Origin: an uncultured beta proteobacterium
Lineage (GTDB): Bacteria; Pseudomonadota; Gammaproteobacteria; Burkholderiales; Burkholderiaceae_C
Direction of reading: 5' to 3'
Assembly (NCBI GenBank): GCA_903886275.1
Contig: CAISLN010000106.1
Coordinates: forward strand, 62,001-126,000
DNA length: 64,000 bases
The notes beneath the pieces are model-generated. The model was given only the letters and a program-made list of their open reading frames with translations. It did not search any database and had not been told where the DNA came from. Shown here piece after piece: positions 19,313 through 28,298 of the stretch (the stretch's first letter is position 1; every line of letters begins with the position of its first letter). The position numbers and the translations under genes are program-made.

Positions 19313-20626
19313 TTAGTCTTGGCGCAAATCCGGCAAAAGTTGGGCCACTACGGCTTCTTCGGCGATGGCCAGTCCATGGGCGTGCATGGCGGGTGCCAAC
19401 TGCGCGTCCCAAGTCGCACGGACCGTGGACGCGCCCAAGTCGCGCTCGGTGTGGGCTGCCGTACCGACCGCCTGCACATAGTCCTCATGGCCCAATCGCC
19501 AGGGCTGGGCACCGCATATCGACATGACATAGTTGGCGATCTGCAGACCGGCCCAGTCAAAATCGCCGTGGTAGCGCAGCCGGGCACCGGCCTGTGCCAA
19601 TTGCATCAGCAAGACCCGCTGCGCCGCTGCGGGCATGCCCTCGGTGCAGACCAGCGGGGCGCAGGCGGCACCCAGATGGTCCGCCGCAATCGACACGATA
19701 TTGGGGTTCTCGCAGACAAACACTGTCTGCTTGGCCACGGCCCAGGCGATGGGCCTGCGCAGCAATTGGCGCAGCGACAAAAAGCCGGGTTCGCCGGCCA
19801 CTGCCAGCAGCGGGTTGTCGGCCTGCGTGGGCAAATTCAGCACCAGGGCCGGGCGCGCCAGCTCGTTGACCAGCACACCCGCACGGGCCCAGATGTCGCG
19901 TGTCCGTTCCGCCGGGGGCTTGGCTGCTTCGCCCACTTCGCCTGCCTCGCGCCCATCAGACCTGTCGGGCGCGCCATCGATGGGGTCATGTTGTAAAACC
20001 GCCAGCACCAGCGTGGCCGTGGCCTGTCCATTGTCCAGCGCATGGGCGTTGCCCAGGGTGTCGGCGGCCAGCTGTGCGCGCGTCAGCCCCTGCGCCGGAA
20101 GCCTTTGCAATACCGCCTGCGCGCGCTCCAGCAGCCTGGCGGCTGTGTCGGGGTCTTGTCTTGTGAGGCGTTTGATCAGGCCAAGGGATTGGGGTGTTTG
20201 CAGCCACTGGCCCAGTGCCGGGTGGGCGCTCGGTGCGCCGCTTGCCTGTGCCCAACGCGATTGCAGTAGCGCTTTGGCCGCCGCGCGGTTGACGATGGGG
20301 CCATCGAGTTGTTCTAGCGCCTCCCGCAGCGAGTGGGCAATGCCTGCGTCTTGCAGCAAGCCATTCAGTGCGACCAGATCCAGGCTGGCCGAATGGCTGG
20401 CAGACGCGCCACGCGGCGCGCGGGATGCTCGGGCAGGGCGGCCCGCAAGTTGGCTGATTGCCTCATGCTCTGCGGCGCTGAGCTTGGACAGATGCAACAC
20501 GCCGTCATCACCACCCCGACGCTCAAAATAACGCCGCAGCCGCTGGCGCAGGGCGGCCAGTTCTGCACCCCCGAGCAAGCGCTCCAGTCGCGCATCGGGC
20601 TGGTTCGGCGTGGGGCTGCTCGTCAT
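19313..20626 (-). CDS. jetD: Wadjet type II nuclease subunit JetD (DUF3323/DUF2399, TIGR02679-like)
   Basis: The 437-residue protein begins MTSSPTPNQPDARLERLLGG at ATG 20626, which overlaps the jetC stop by 4 bases. The frame is open further upstream inside jetC, but that extension is a shadow. The C-terminal part resembles the Toprim-fold DUF2399 domain: VFVCENPNIVSIAADHLG (Glu306), VCTEG, and RYHGDFDWAGLQIANYV (Asp355 and Asp357), candidate metal-binding residues for DNA cleavage. In studied Wadjet systems JetD is the nuclease that cuts small circular DNA after the SMC complex extrudes it; that work is on type I, so its transfer here is inference. It is the last gene before the terminator. 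Confidence 0.85.
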   Translation of the reverse strand: MTSSPTPNQPDARLERLLGGAELAALRQRLRRYFERRGGDDGVLHLSKLSAAEHEAISQLAGRPARASRAPRGASASHSASLDLVALNGLLQDAGIAHSLREALEQLDGPIVNRAAAKALLQSRWAQASGAPSAHPALGQWLQTPQSLGLIKRLTRQDPDTAARLLERAQAVLQRLPAQGLTRAQLAADTLGNAHALDNGQATATLVLAVLQHDPIDGAPDRSDGREAGEVGEAAKPPAERTRDIWARAGVLVNELARPALVLNLPTQADNPLLAVAGEPGFLSLRQLLRRPIAWAVAKQTVFVCENPNIVSIAADHLGAACAPLVCTEGMPAAAQRVLLMQLAQAGARLRYHGDFDWAGLQIANYVMSICGAQPWRLGHEDYVQAVGTAAHTERDLGASTVRATWDAQLAPAMHAHGLAIAEEAVVAQLLPDLRQD

Positions 20627-23600
20627 GGGGCAGGGAAGCGGCGGTCCGGGTCGTCCTCGCGCAGCTTGGCGCGTCCGTCCCAGGTCCAGCGCGACACAAA
20701 CACCGCATCCACGCCTTCGCGCCGCTGCAACTGGCAGATCGAGACGCCGGGCAGTTCGGCATAGCAGGCCCATTCGCGTTCGCTGGTGATGACAAAGTCG
20801 AGGTCGAACTCGCGGATCAAGCCCATGCAGTGCGCGCGGGCCGTGTCGTCGATGCCGGCAAAGGCTTCGTCGAGCAGCATCAGGCGCGGCGCCAGCGGGC
20901 TGCCGCCCCGGCCGTAAAAACTGGAGATGGCAGCGAACAGCGGCACGGTAAGGCCCAGTGCGCGCTCGCCGCTGGAGGCCGGGCCGGAGAGCTTGCGCCA
21001 CTGGCCGTCCTGCTGGCGCTGCACCCGAAAGCGGTGCCAGCGCCGGTAGTCCAGTGCGCGGGCCAATTGGTCGATCAGGCTGCTGCCTGCGTTGCTGGTG
21101 TCGGCATCGGCGCGGGCGCGCTCCATGACAATTTGCTGCTGCAGCATGGCACCCACCACGCGCCGGTCTTGCGCAGACCAAAGGTCGGCGCTGGTGTGCA
21201 GCAGGCGTTCGCGCGCAATCTCCAGCCCGGCGGGTGCGCCTTCTTCCGGCGTGAGCGCCTGCCACTGCAAACGGTAGCGCACGCCCGTGGAGGTGGGGCG
21301 TTTGTGCAACTCGTCGTTGATGGCGCCCACCTGCTTGTCCGCCGCGCGCATCAGTTGCTGGATGACGGCCGCAATCTCGGCCTGCAAATGGTTCTCCAGC
21401 ACCTCGCGCTCCCTGGCGGTGAGCAACTCGCTGCGCTGGGAGATGTCGTCGCTCAAGTGCGCGGCCAGGGTGTCGGGCCGCTCGGGTCGGTTCTGGTAAA
21501 TGATGTGAACCGTGAAGCCCCAATCGTTGGCCTGCGAGCTGGCCTGGTGGCCCAGGGCGCTTAAGCTGCGCTGCAGCTCGGTCAGGTCTTGTGAGACCTG
21601 GCGCTGTATGCGCTCCCAACTCGATGCGTCGTCGGCAATGTGCGCCAGTGCCTGTTCGGCCCGGCGTGCCAGTTGCAGCGCGGGTTCTATGGTCCAGGCG
21701 CTGCTGGTGTCGGGCAGGGCCAGGTCGGGCAGGGCGGACGCCAGCAGGCTGCTTTGCGCAAAGCGTTGCAAGCGCTCCACGGCCTGGGTGCGACCCGCGC
21801 TGCGATCTGTCAGCAGGGCCTCAGCGGCCTCGGCGCGGGTGCGGGCAACGGCGCGTGCTTCACCGGCCTGGGCCACGCTGCTGTGCCGGACCTGGGCATC
21901 GGTTTCTGCCGCCTCCACGGCCTGCGCCGCAGCACCGAGTTGCTGGCGCAGCGCCTGCACCTGCACGCCCACCGACTCCAGCAAAACGGTATAGCGCGCC
22001 TGCGCCGATTCGGCGCGTTCGCTGGCGCTCAGCAAGGCTTCCTCGCGCTGCTCCAAGGCCTCCTGTGCCACGGTCTCGCGCTGGCGCTGTTGCCGGTGCT
22101 GTGGCGAGGCACTGTGCCAATCGCGCGCCGCTTGTACCAGCTGCTGCTGGGCCTGGCTGAAGCGCTCCACGGCGCTGGCCACGGCTGGCAGCGCGCTTTC
22201 GGCCAAGGGCAGGTGCAGATCGGTGGCGTCCTGTTCCAGCTGGGCGCGCGCGGTTTGCAGATCGGCTTCGGCCACGCGGCAGGGGGCGTCGGACTGGTCC
22301 AGCCGCATGCGTGCCTGCAGCACCGCTTGCCCGGCGCTGGCGGCGGCGTGCAGAGCGGCGCGCAGCGGGTCGTCGCCTGGAGCGCCGCGCCATTCCTGCT
22401 CGGCCTGGCGCCGCTCGAACGCCAAGGCCTCGAAGCGCTGCAAAAGGGCGCTCAGTTCGCCCGCCAGTGCCTGCAGACGCGCGGTGATTTCTTCCAACCG
22501 ACGCTGCCTGGCCTGGGCGCGTGCCGTGCTGCCGATATAGACGGCCTCTGGCTTGCTCCAGGCGCCGGCCAGATTGCCCAGGCGAAAGCGCCCGTCGCAG
22601 GCGACCCAGGATTCGGCGGCGCTGTCATCCACGCCAGCGCAGGCCACGCTGGCCAGCAGCTGCGCTACCAGCGTGGGCGCCAGTGCGCTGTGCTCGGGTA
22701 TGTCGGGCAGCAGGTAGCTCAGCAGGTTGCTGCCCTGCACCTTGGGGCGCAGCTGCCATTGGCTATCCCAGAGTGGCGCACCCGTGGCATCGGTCAGGTC
22801 CCCGTCTGGAGCAATCCAGGCATCCAGCAGACCGCTGGCCTCCAGCGCGGCCTCCAGGCCGGCGCGCTCGGTGGGTGACAGACCGGGCTGGAAGTCAATC
22901 ACCTGCCACAGGGCGGCACCGGCGCGGCCCTCGCGCACCTGTGCCGCGCGTGTGGCGGGCGCCGGTGGAACGGCATCCACACCGGCGGCCAGGCGGGACT
23001 GCTCACCGGTGAGGCGGGTGCGCTCGTCCTGCAGGTTGTTTCTTTCCTGCTCCAGTGCCGATTGGCTTCCCGCCTGTAGCAGGGTGGCCTGCTGGTAGGC
23101 CGCGGTGAGGGCGGCGTGGGCCGGGTTCGGTCCCTCCAGACCCAGGGTCCAGGTGGCGAGTTGTTCCAGCGCCGGTGCCCCATCCCATTGCAGCTGCTGC
23201 AGACCGGCGCAATGCGCTGCCCAGGCGTCTTGCAGGGCCTCGCTGGCGTCTTCTGCCTGCTGGTCGGCGGTGGCGCGCAGCTCGGCTGCTTCTTCGAGTT
23301 CGGCCTGGCGTTCGCGCTGCGCTTCCTGCCTTATGTGCAAGGCGGCCTGTCGTGCTGCGACGCTGGCATGGCGCTGCTCCAGAAGGCGGATGTCTGCGCG
23401 GCGGGCAGAGGCGGCCTCCTGCAGTGCGGCGGCTGCAGAGCCGAGCTGTGCCAGGGGCAGTTCTGCCAACTGCGCGGGCTCCAGGGTCTGCAGTGGGTTG
23501 TCCGCCAATGCCACTGCGCTGCCCGCAGCCTCGGCATCCAGGGCGCATTGGCTGCGTGCGCACTCCAGTGCGTGGCGGGCCGCGTCGAGTCGCTGCTCGG

Positions 23601-24804
23601 ACTGGCGGCTTGCATGCTCTTCACCCCGCAGCTGCTGGCGCGAGGTATCGCGTTGTTCGGCGCAACGGCTGGCTTCTGCTTGGCGCTCCCTGGCGTCCTG
23701 TTCGTACTGGCCCAGGCGGTTGGCATCTTGGTTGGCCGGGTCGCTTTGCAGCGTCAGCAGACGTTCGCGGGCGCCGGCCAGCAGCCGCTTGGCAGTCTCC
23801 AGTGCCGTGGTGGATTCGGCTTCTGTCGCTTGCGCCTGTTGCAAGGTCAGTTGGGTCTGGTTGCGCTCCTCGCTGGCCTTGTCATAGGCGGTCTGCGCCT
23901 GGCGCAGCTCCTTGGCCTGGCGCCTTGTGAGCGTGCCGGCGTAGCTGCGGTAGCGCTGCTCAAACTGTTTGACGGCCTGCTCCAGTTGGCGGGTTTCTTC
24001 CAGTTGCTTGCGGTCCTCTTCGAGCTGGTTGAGCGCCTCGGCCACATCGGCCAGCAGCTCAGACGGCATGGGCGGCAGGGCCTCGGTCAGCGCGTGCGAC
24101 AGGCCGGCCTCATCGGGCTTTTTGGAGAGCTGCGGCTGGCGCAGCTGGATCAGGGTGTCCATCAGCGCGTCGTAGCGTTTGCTGCCCAGCTGAAACAGGC
24201 GCTCGTCCACGGCGCGGCGGTAGCTCTGCGCCGTATCGAACACCTGGCCGCGCCCCTCCACCGCCTCGCGCAGGCGCTCGCGGGTCAGCACCACTTTTTG
24301 CTCACTGGTGAGCCACAGGTCCTGGCCTATGCGCGGGCCGCCACCTTGGGCTGTGCCCTCCAGCAAAAAGAACCAGCTGTCCACCGCCGTCTTACCGGCC
24401 ACCGCCGACAGCCCGGCACCCAGGGTGAGGTAGTGCTTGGTGCCGTTGGCATCGACCCGGCCAAACTCAATCCAGGTGTAGCCGATGCGGCGTTGGTAGC
24501 TGCCCATCAGCAGGTTCCAGGACATGCGTTTGCCGTTGTCGGCGTCGGGCTCTATGCGCGAGGGCCGCAGTTGCGCGTCAAACAAAAATGGCAGCGTCAG
24601 CGACAGCACCTTGGACTTGCCGGTGCCGTTGTTGCCGCGCAGCAGCAGGTGGCCGTCGCGGAACCAGAACTCCTCGCTGTCGTAGTGGAACAGCTCCACC
24701 AGACCCAGGCGCAGGGGTTGCCAGCGTTCGCGCAGGGGAACCGGAAGTGCAGGGCGATCGATGGGCGCTGCTTGTGGAGGGGCATCAAAGAGGGAGTCGG
24801 TCAT
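20623..24804 (-). CDS. jetC: Wadjet type II SMC-like ATPase JetC (SbcC/MukB-like, TIGR02680-like)
   Basis: This 1393-residue protein has a Walker A motif RGNNGTGKS at residues 56 to 64. A long central region is rich in Glu, Gln, Ala and Arg, with coiled-coil character from about residue 265 to 1150 and a globular interruption near 620 to 750. A C-terminal ABC head carries the signature SSGERALGLTVPLFAAI and Walker B RLMLLDEAFAGID (about residues 1307 to 1319). This is the condensin-like motor of Wadjet systems. It overlaps jetB at its start (ATGA at 24801-24804) and jetD at its end. All ATPase motifs look intact. By eye the region is richer in G+C and Ala codons than its neighbours. Confidence 0.9.
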   Translation of the reverse strand: MTDSLFDAPPQAAPIDRPALPVPLRERWQPLRLGLVELFHYDSEEFWFRDGHLLLRGNNGTGKSKVLSLTLPFLFDAQLRPSRIEPDADNGKRMSWNLLMGSYQRRIGYTWIEFGRVDANGTKHYLTLGAGLSAVAGKTAVDSWFFLLEGTAQGGGPRIGQDLWLTSEQKVVLTRERLREAVEGRGQVFDTAQSYRRAVDERLFQLGSKRYDALMDTLIQLRQPQLSKKPDEAGLSHALTEALPPMPSELLADVAEALNQLEEDRKQLEETRQLEQAVKQFEQRYRSYAGTLTRRQAKELRQAQTAYDKASEERNQTQLTLQQAQATEAESTTALETAKRLLAGARERLLTLQSDPANQDANRLGQYEQDARERQAEASRCAEQRDTSRQQLRGEEHASRQSEQRLDAARHALECARSQCALDAEAAGSAVALADNPLQTLEPAQLAELPLAQLGSAAAALQEAASARRADIRLLEQRHASVAARQAALHIRQEAQRERQAELEEAAELRATADQQAEDASEALQDAWAAHCAGLQQLQWDGAPALEQLATWTLGLEGPNPAHAALTAAYQQATLLQAGSQSALEQERNNLQDERTRLTGEQSRLAAGVDAVPPAPATRAAQVREGRAGAALWQVIDFQPGLSPTERAGLEAALEASGLLDAWIAPDGDLTDATGAPLWDSQWQLRPKVQGSNLLSYLLPDIPEHSALAPTLVAQLLASVACAGVDDSAAESWVACDGRFRLGNLAGAWSKPEAVYIGSTARAQARQRRLEEITARLQALAGELSALLQRFEALAFERRQAEQEWRGAPGDDPLRAALHAAASAGQAVLQARMRLDQSDAPCRVAEADLQTARAQLEQDATDLHLPLAESALPAVASAVERFSQAQQQLVQAARDWHSASPQHRQQRQRETVAQEALEQREEALLSASERAESAQARYTVLLESVGVQVQALRQQLGAAAQAVEAAETDAQVRHSSVAQAGEARAVARTRAEAAEALLTDRSAGRTQAVERLQRFAQSSLLASALPDLALPDTSSAWTIEPALQLARRAEQALAHIADDASSWERIQRQVSQDLTELQRSLSALGHQASSQANDWGFTVHIIYQNRPERPDTLAAHLSDDISQRSELLTAREREVLENHLQAEIAAVIQQLMRAADKQVGAINDELHKRPTSTGVRYRLQWQALTPEEGAPAGLEIARERLLHTSADLWSAQDRRVVGAMLQQQIVMERARADADTSNAGSSLIDQLARALDYRRWHRFRVQRQQDGQWRKLSGPASSGERALGLTVPLFAAISSFYGRGGSPLAPRLMLLDEAFAGIDDTARAHCMGLIREFDLDFVITSEREWACYAELPGVSICQLQRREGVDAVFVSRWTWDGRAKLREDDPDRRFPAP

Positions 24805-26078
24805 AGGTCAAACAGCGATTTTTTGTTTGGGGCTTTGCGCGTTGCGGGTAGCTCGATCTCGGCGCTGCCGATGGCAAAGCGCGTGATGGCGGCCAGTGGG
24901 CGCACCTCACCATCGGCGCGGGCAATGAGTTGCAAGCGGTGCAGCTTGTCCAGCGCGATCTCGGCCAGCTCCACTTCGGCGCCCGGCTCGCGGGCCGACT
25001 TGCGCCAGTAGCGACCATATTGGTCCACCGCAGCACGCAAAAAGGCCGCTACTGCGGCGTCGGTGAGTACGGGTTGCGCATCGCGCAGGGTCTTGGCCAA
25101 ATGCTCGGCCACCAGCAGCGTGGCGTGGGCTTCGGTGCCTTCGGCGGGCATGGAAACATCGGTGAGCTGGCCGGTCTCGTCGGTCAGGGCCAGGCCTTCG
25201 GCGCGTTGCTCGGGCGTAAGTCCCGTGGCCTCGCAGATCCGGCTGGCCAGTGGGCCGCGCTGGTTGAGAAAGTAGGCCAGGGTTTGGGCGTCCAGGGTGG
25301 CGCCATACACCACCGGGTCATCGAGCAGGCGGCGTGTCAGTTGGTGGCGCATGGCGTCGCGTCGGCCCTGCTCGCCATCGGCCTCCTGCTCGGCCACCAG
25401 TGACTGCAGCCGCTCTTCGAAGGTGACGGGTGCCTGCTCTGCGGGCCAGGTGGAGGGGCCGCGCACCGCTGCCAGCATGCCCGCCAGCATGCGCCGCTGC
25501 ACATCGTAGAGCGCGTCGGACTGGGCGCCGCCGTTGTCGTGAATGAAATGCTCTTCATCGCCGGCCACGCGCTGCAACACACCGTACTCCAGCAGCGTGC
25601 GGCAGACACACACCAGCTCGCGCCGCTCGGTGGCACCGCGCAGCGTGAAGGCAAAGCCACGCGAGGCCAATGCCGGGTCGGCGGCGAGTTGCATCAGGCG
25701 CTCGCCCAGCAGTTGCAGCGTGATTTGCGCATCGGCGCGTTCCAGCACGGCGCAGGCCAGACACAGCAGCACATAGCGGCGCCTGTCATAGCCCAGCAGG
25801 CCGCGCGTGGCATCTGCCAGATCGGCCGGGCGTTTGAACAGGCGCGCGCCATCGCGCTCCACATGCAGGGGCCAAGCGGCCTCGCGCGCAAACCATTCGC
25901 GCAGGCGCTCGGCCTGGCGGCGCACGCTCGGGAAATCTTCATGCGCCGCGCTCATCAAGGGGCGCATCAGCAGGGCGCGCAAGGCCCGGCTGAACTCGTC
26001 CTGCGCCCGGGCTTTTTGCAGCTCGCCCAGGCGCTGGCTGTCCGGGCGGGGCGCTGTGCGGCCCTTGGCGGTGCTCAT
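24801..26078 (-). CDS. jetB: Wadjet type II subunit JetB (DUF2398, TIGR02678-like)
   Basis: The 425-residue protein starts at ATG 26078 (MSTAKGRTAPRPDSQRLGEL), giving the same 4-base overlap with jetA seen at the other junctions; an in-frame ATG at 26111 would lengthen it by 11 residues. Family-like segments include LLGYDRRRYVLLCLACAVLE, TLRGATERRELVCVCRTLLE, and RQ/DE-rich helices, with a C-terminal winged-helix-like part (EIALDKLHRLQLIARADGEV). By analogy with the type I complex it would be the small KITE-like partner of the SMC motor. It contains no catalytic motif that I can recognise. Confidence 0.82.
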   Translation of the reverse strand: MSTAKGRTAPRPDSQRLGELQKARAQDEFSRALRALLMRPLMSAAHEDFPSVRRQAERLREWFAREAAWPLHVERDGARLFKRPADLADATRGLLGYDRRRYVLLCLACAVLERADAQITLQLLGERLMQLAADPALASRGFAFTLRGATERRELVCVCRTLLEYGVLQRVAGDEEHFIHDNGGAQSDALYDVQRRMLAGMLAAVRGPSTWPAEQAPVTFEERLQSLVAEQEADGEQGRRDAMRHQLTRRLLDDPVVYGATLDAQTLAYFLNQRGPLASRICEATGLTPEQRAEGLALTDETGQLTDVSMPAEGTEAHATLLVAEHLAKTLRDAQPVLTDAAVAAFLRAAVDQYGRYWRKSAREPGAEVELAEIALDKLHRLQLIARADGEVRPLAAITRFAIGSAEIELPATRKAPNKKSLFDL

Positions 26079-27610
26079 GGCCGCTCCTGCGTCAGCGCTA
26101 TCGTCAGCCAATGGTCGCGGCCCGAAAAGGTGCCGCTCGGCGTGTGGATGTGGGCCAGCGTTGAGGCGCCCAGCGGCTCCATGCGGATGCTCAGCAGACC
26201 GTCGCCGGTCTGGCGCTCCACCGCCTGGTTCGGGTCGGCCTGTTCTGCCAGCGCCTCACCGAGCAGGCTCAGCAGCAGGCCAAAGGCGTGCGTGTCGAGC
26301 TCGCCTAGCTCCGATAGCCGCAGGGGTTTGCCGGTGGCCAGGCGCAGGCGGGCGGCCTCCACCTGGCGCGATTCCTCGCTCAGTGTTTGCGCCATCAGGG
26401 CGCGCTCGGCACTGCGGTCGCGCACCCTGGCCAAGGGTCCGCGCGGTGCGGCCTCGCCATATTCGCGCAGACGCGGGTTGATCTGCAGCGGTGGCGCATC
26501 GGCCCAGGGGGTGCTGGCAGGGATGTCTTCGTCGGCCTGCACGTTGAGCGACAAATGCCTTGCCGGTTGCAGCGCAAAGGCTGCGCGCGCCAGGCGGTGG
26601 CCTTGGGCTTCGCTGTCGCAGGCGGCAAACCAGGCAGCCAGCGTGCGCAAATCGGCCGAGCGGTCACTGCGCCCGCTGCGCCGCTCGTTCAAGGTGGCAA
26701 TGGCGCCCAGCAGTTGCGGAATGGCAGCTCTTGCCCGCCCGCGCAGCAGCTCGGCCTGGGGTGGCTCGGTACCGGTGGACAGAAACCAGCCGCGCAAGCC
26801 CCGCCAGCGTTCGCGCCAAGCCTGCCAGCGGCGCAGGCGCTCATCGGTCTGGTCCTGTGCATCGCCCGGCGCCGCGTCGCGTGCCTCGCGCTCGGCAATT
26901 TGCAAGAAGACGCTGTCCATGCGCGGTGCCAACTGCGCAATGAGCTGGGCGATGGTGTCGGAGCGGCGCACCAAATCGCCCAAAAAACGGTCCAGGTAAT
27001 CGATCAGGCGGCGCTTGTAGGCAATGATGGTGTGGGCCTGCGCTTGTTGCAGTTCCAGGCTGCGCGCCACGCCGGCCATAAAGGCCTGTGCGTTCTCAGC
27101 CAGGTCGGTGAACACGCCCACCAGGTCGCGCAAAATTTGGTGTGCCTTGGCCACATCCAGCGCATCGTCTGCAGTCTCAGCGCCAGGGTTGAGCAATTGG
27201 CTCAGCGCCTGCAATCGGCTGGCAATGTCTTCGAGCGCCACGGTTTGCAACTCGGCGCGGCGCTGCAGGGTTTGAAAAAACACCAGCAAAGCGGCCTCAA
27301 CGGCCTCGCCTTCATGCGACAGACGGTACAAAAAGCGTGCGCGGTAAAAGTCGCTCAGGGAGGAAACGCGCGCCGTGTCGGGCTGCGACTCCAGATTGCC
27401 CCATTCGGCCAGCTGGGTCAGCGCCGCGTTCACCTCTTCCATCCGCGGCATTGCATCGGGCCAGACCGCTTCGGCCAGCACTTCATCCGGGCGCAGTTGC
27501 AGCCGGTACTGCCGTTTGGCGGCGGCAAACACATTCATGATGCAGCGGTAGAAGGCGGATTTTTCGGCACTCAGATGCCGGAAGAGCTCGGCTGCGGTGG
27601 GGTCGTTCAA
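26075..27610 (-). CDS. jetA: Wadjet type II subunit JetA (DUF2397, TIGR02677-like; kleisin-like)
   Basis: The 511-residue protein starts MNDPTAAELFRHLSAEKSAF and has a winged-helix-like N-terminal part (residues 10 to 110, with FYRARFLYRLSHEGEAVEAA). Long amphipathic helices cover about 110 to 250 (VALEDIASRLQALSQLL, YKRRLIDYLDRFLGDLVRRS), and a C-terminal half ends in HIHTPSGTFSGRDHWLTIAL. By analogy with JetA/MukF it would be the kleisin that bridges the SMC heads. Its ATG lies only 10 bases after the stop of a small cytochrome c gene on the same strand, leaving no room for a separate promoter in that gap. Confidence 0.83.
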   Translation of the reverse strand: MNDPTAAELFRHLSAEKSAFYRCIMNVFAAAKRQYRLQLRPDEVLAEAVWPDAMPRMEEVNAALTQLAEWGNLESQPDTARVSSLSDFYRARFLYRLSHEGEAVEAALLVFFQTLQRRAELQTVALEDIASRLQALSQLLNPGAETADDALDVAKAHQILRDLVGVFTDLAENAQAFMAGVARSLELQQAQAHTIIAYKRRLIDYLDRFLGDLVRRSDTIAQLIAQLAPRMDSVFLQIAEREARDAAPGDAQDQTDERLRRWQAWRERWRGLRGWFLSTGTEPPQAELLRGRARAAIPQLLGAIATLNERRSGRSDRSADLRTLAAWFAACDSEAQGHRLARAAFALQPARHLSLNVQADEDIPASTPWADAPPLQINPRLREYGEAAPRGPLARVRDRSAERALMAQTLSEESRQVEAARLRLATGKPLRLSELGELDTHAFGLLLSLLGEALAEQADPNQAVERQTGDGLLSIRMEPLGASTLAHIHTPSGTFSGRDHWLTIALTQERP

Positions 27611-27620
27611 GGGTCTGTGC

Positions 27621-27932
27621 CTATTGAGCCATTACCCAGGCTACCAGCTTTCTGGCTTCGACCTCGGTGACCTGTGGGTTGGAGGGCATCGGCACAGGGC
27701 CCCAGACGCCACCGCCGCCCTGCATCACCTTGGTTGCCAGGCGCGCTGGGGCTGCCTTGTCGCCACGGTATTTAGCGGCCACGTCCTTGTAGGCGGGACC
27801 CACCACCTTCTTGTCGATGTTGTGGCAGCTCATGCAGTTCTTGCTGGTCGCCAAGGCCAGATCTGCCCATGCTGGCAGCGCGCTCAGCAGGCAGGCAGCG
27901 ACCAGCAGCAGTGGGGATTGACAGCGTTTCAT
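27621..27932 (-). CDS. Small periplasmic class I cytochrome c (c551/c552-like)
   Basis: The 103-residue protein has a Sec signal peptide (MKRCQSPLLLVAACLLSALPAWA) and a mature domain of about 80 residues. It carries one haem-binding motif, CMSCH, near residue 33, the following KKVVGPAYKDVAAKY helix, and the distal Met in GPVPMPSNPQV. It is a mono-haem electron carrier of the c8/c551 type, acting in the periplasm. It is the first gene on the strand leading into the Wadjet genes and is divergent from the Trp-rich small protein gene. Its redox partner is unknown. Confidence 0.9.
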   Translation of the reverse strand: MKRCQSPLLLVAACLLSALPAWADLALATSKNCMSCHNIDKKVVGPAYKDVAAKYRGDKAAPARLATKVMQGGGGVWGPVPMPSNPQVTEVEARKLVAWVMAQ

Positions 27933-28022
27933 GAAGTTCTCCGCAATACATTACAGTGGGCCCACGATTGTAGGGATGGCATGGCACTTGATTTTGTGTC
28001 GGGTTTTATTTCAGGAGGCTGC

Positions 28023-28268
28023 ATGTATTTCTTAGGCTTGGGTCTGGTGCTGATGGCCCTGAAATTTCTGGAGATCGGACCTGTGGCCAACCTCTCCTGG
28101 GTCTGGGTGCTGACGCCCTTTGGTCTGGCGGTGGCTTGGTGGGCCTGGGCGGATGCCTCTGGTTTCACCAAGAAGCGCGCCATGGAACGTGAGAACGCGC
28201 GCAAGAATGCGCGCATCGACCGGAACCGGGACAACCTAGGAACCCTGGGGAAATCCAGGAAGCGCTAA
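28023..28268 (+). CDS. Small Trp-rich membrane protein (TIGR04438-like)
   Basis: The 81-residue protein starts MYFLGLGLVLMALKFLEIGP at ATG 28023, preceded by a perfect AGGAGG ribosome site at 28013-28018. It has two hydrophobic helices (residues 2 to 17 and 24 to 43) rich in Trp (WVWVL, AWWAWADASG). A strongly basic tail follows (KKRAMERENARKNARIDRNR) and should lie in the cytoplasm. The pattern matches the Trp-rich small proteins widespread in Burkholderiales, whose function is not known. The frame is open upstream, but the strong ribosome site fixes the start. Confidence 0.8.
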   Translation: MYFLGLGLVLMALKFLEIGPVANLSWVWVLTPFGLAVAWWAWADASGFTKKRAMERENARKNARIDRNRDNLGTLGKSRKR

Positions 28269-28298
28269 AGGCCACCTCGATCGGTGGCCGCGGTTGGC

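Noticed and set aside
20627-21619. Upstream extension of jetD by 330 codons
   Set aside because: The extension lies wholly inside jetC in another frame and is Arg/Ala-rich low-complexity sequence. The ATG at 20626 gives the same 4-base overlap as the other jet junctions.
23116-25011. A 631-codon plus-strand frame inside jetC
   Set aside because: It is the reverse-complement shadow of an Ala/Gln-rich coiled coil; the Leu/Gln/Gly bias and absence of motifs argue against a gene.
19313-27610. Wadjet region as part of a genomic island with integrase or att repeats
   Set aside because: No integrase, transposase or tRNA-derived repeat was seen at either border; flanks are acs and a cytochrome c gene with ordinary spacing.
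28269-28298. GGCCACC/GGTGGCC palindrome between the Trp-rich protein gene and ilvD as a terminator
   Set aside because: A good stem, but there is no T-run on either side; it is possible as a weak bidirectional stop but not supported enough to list.
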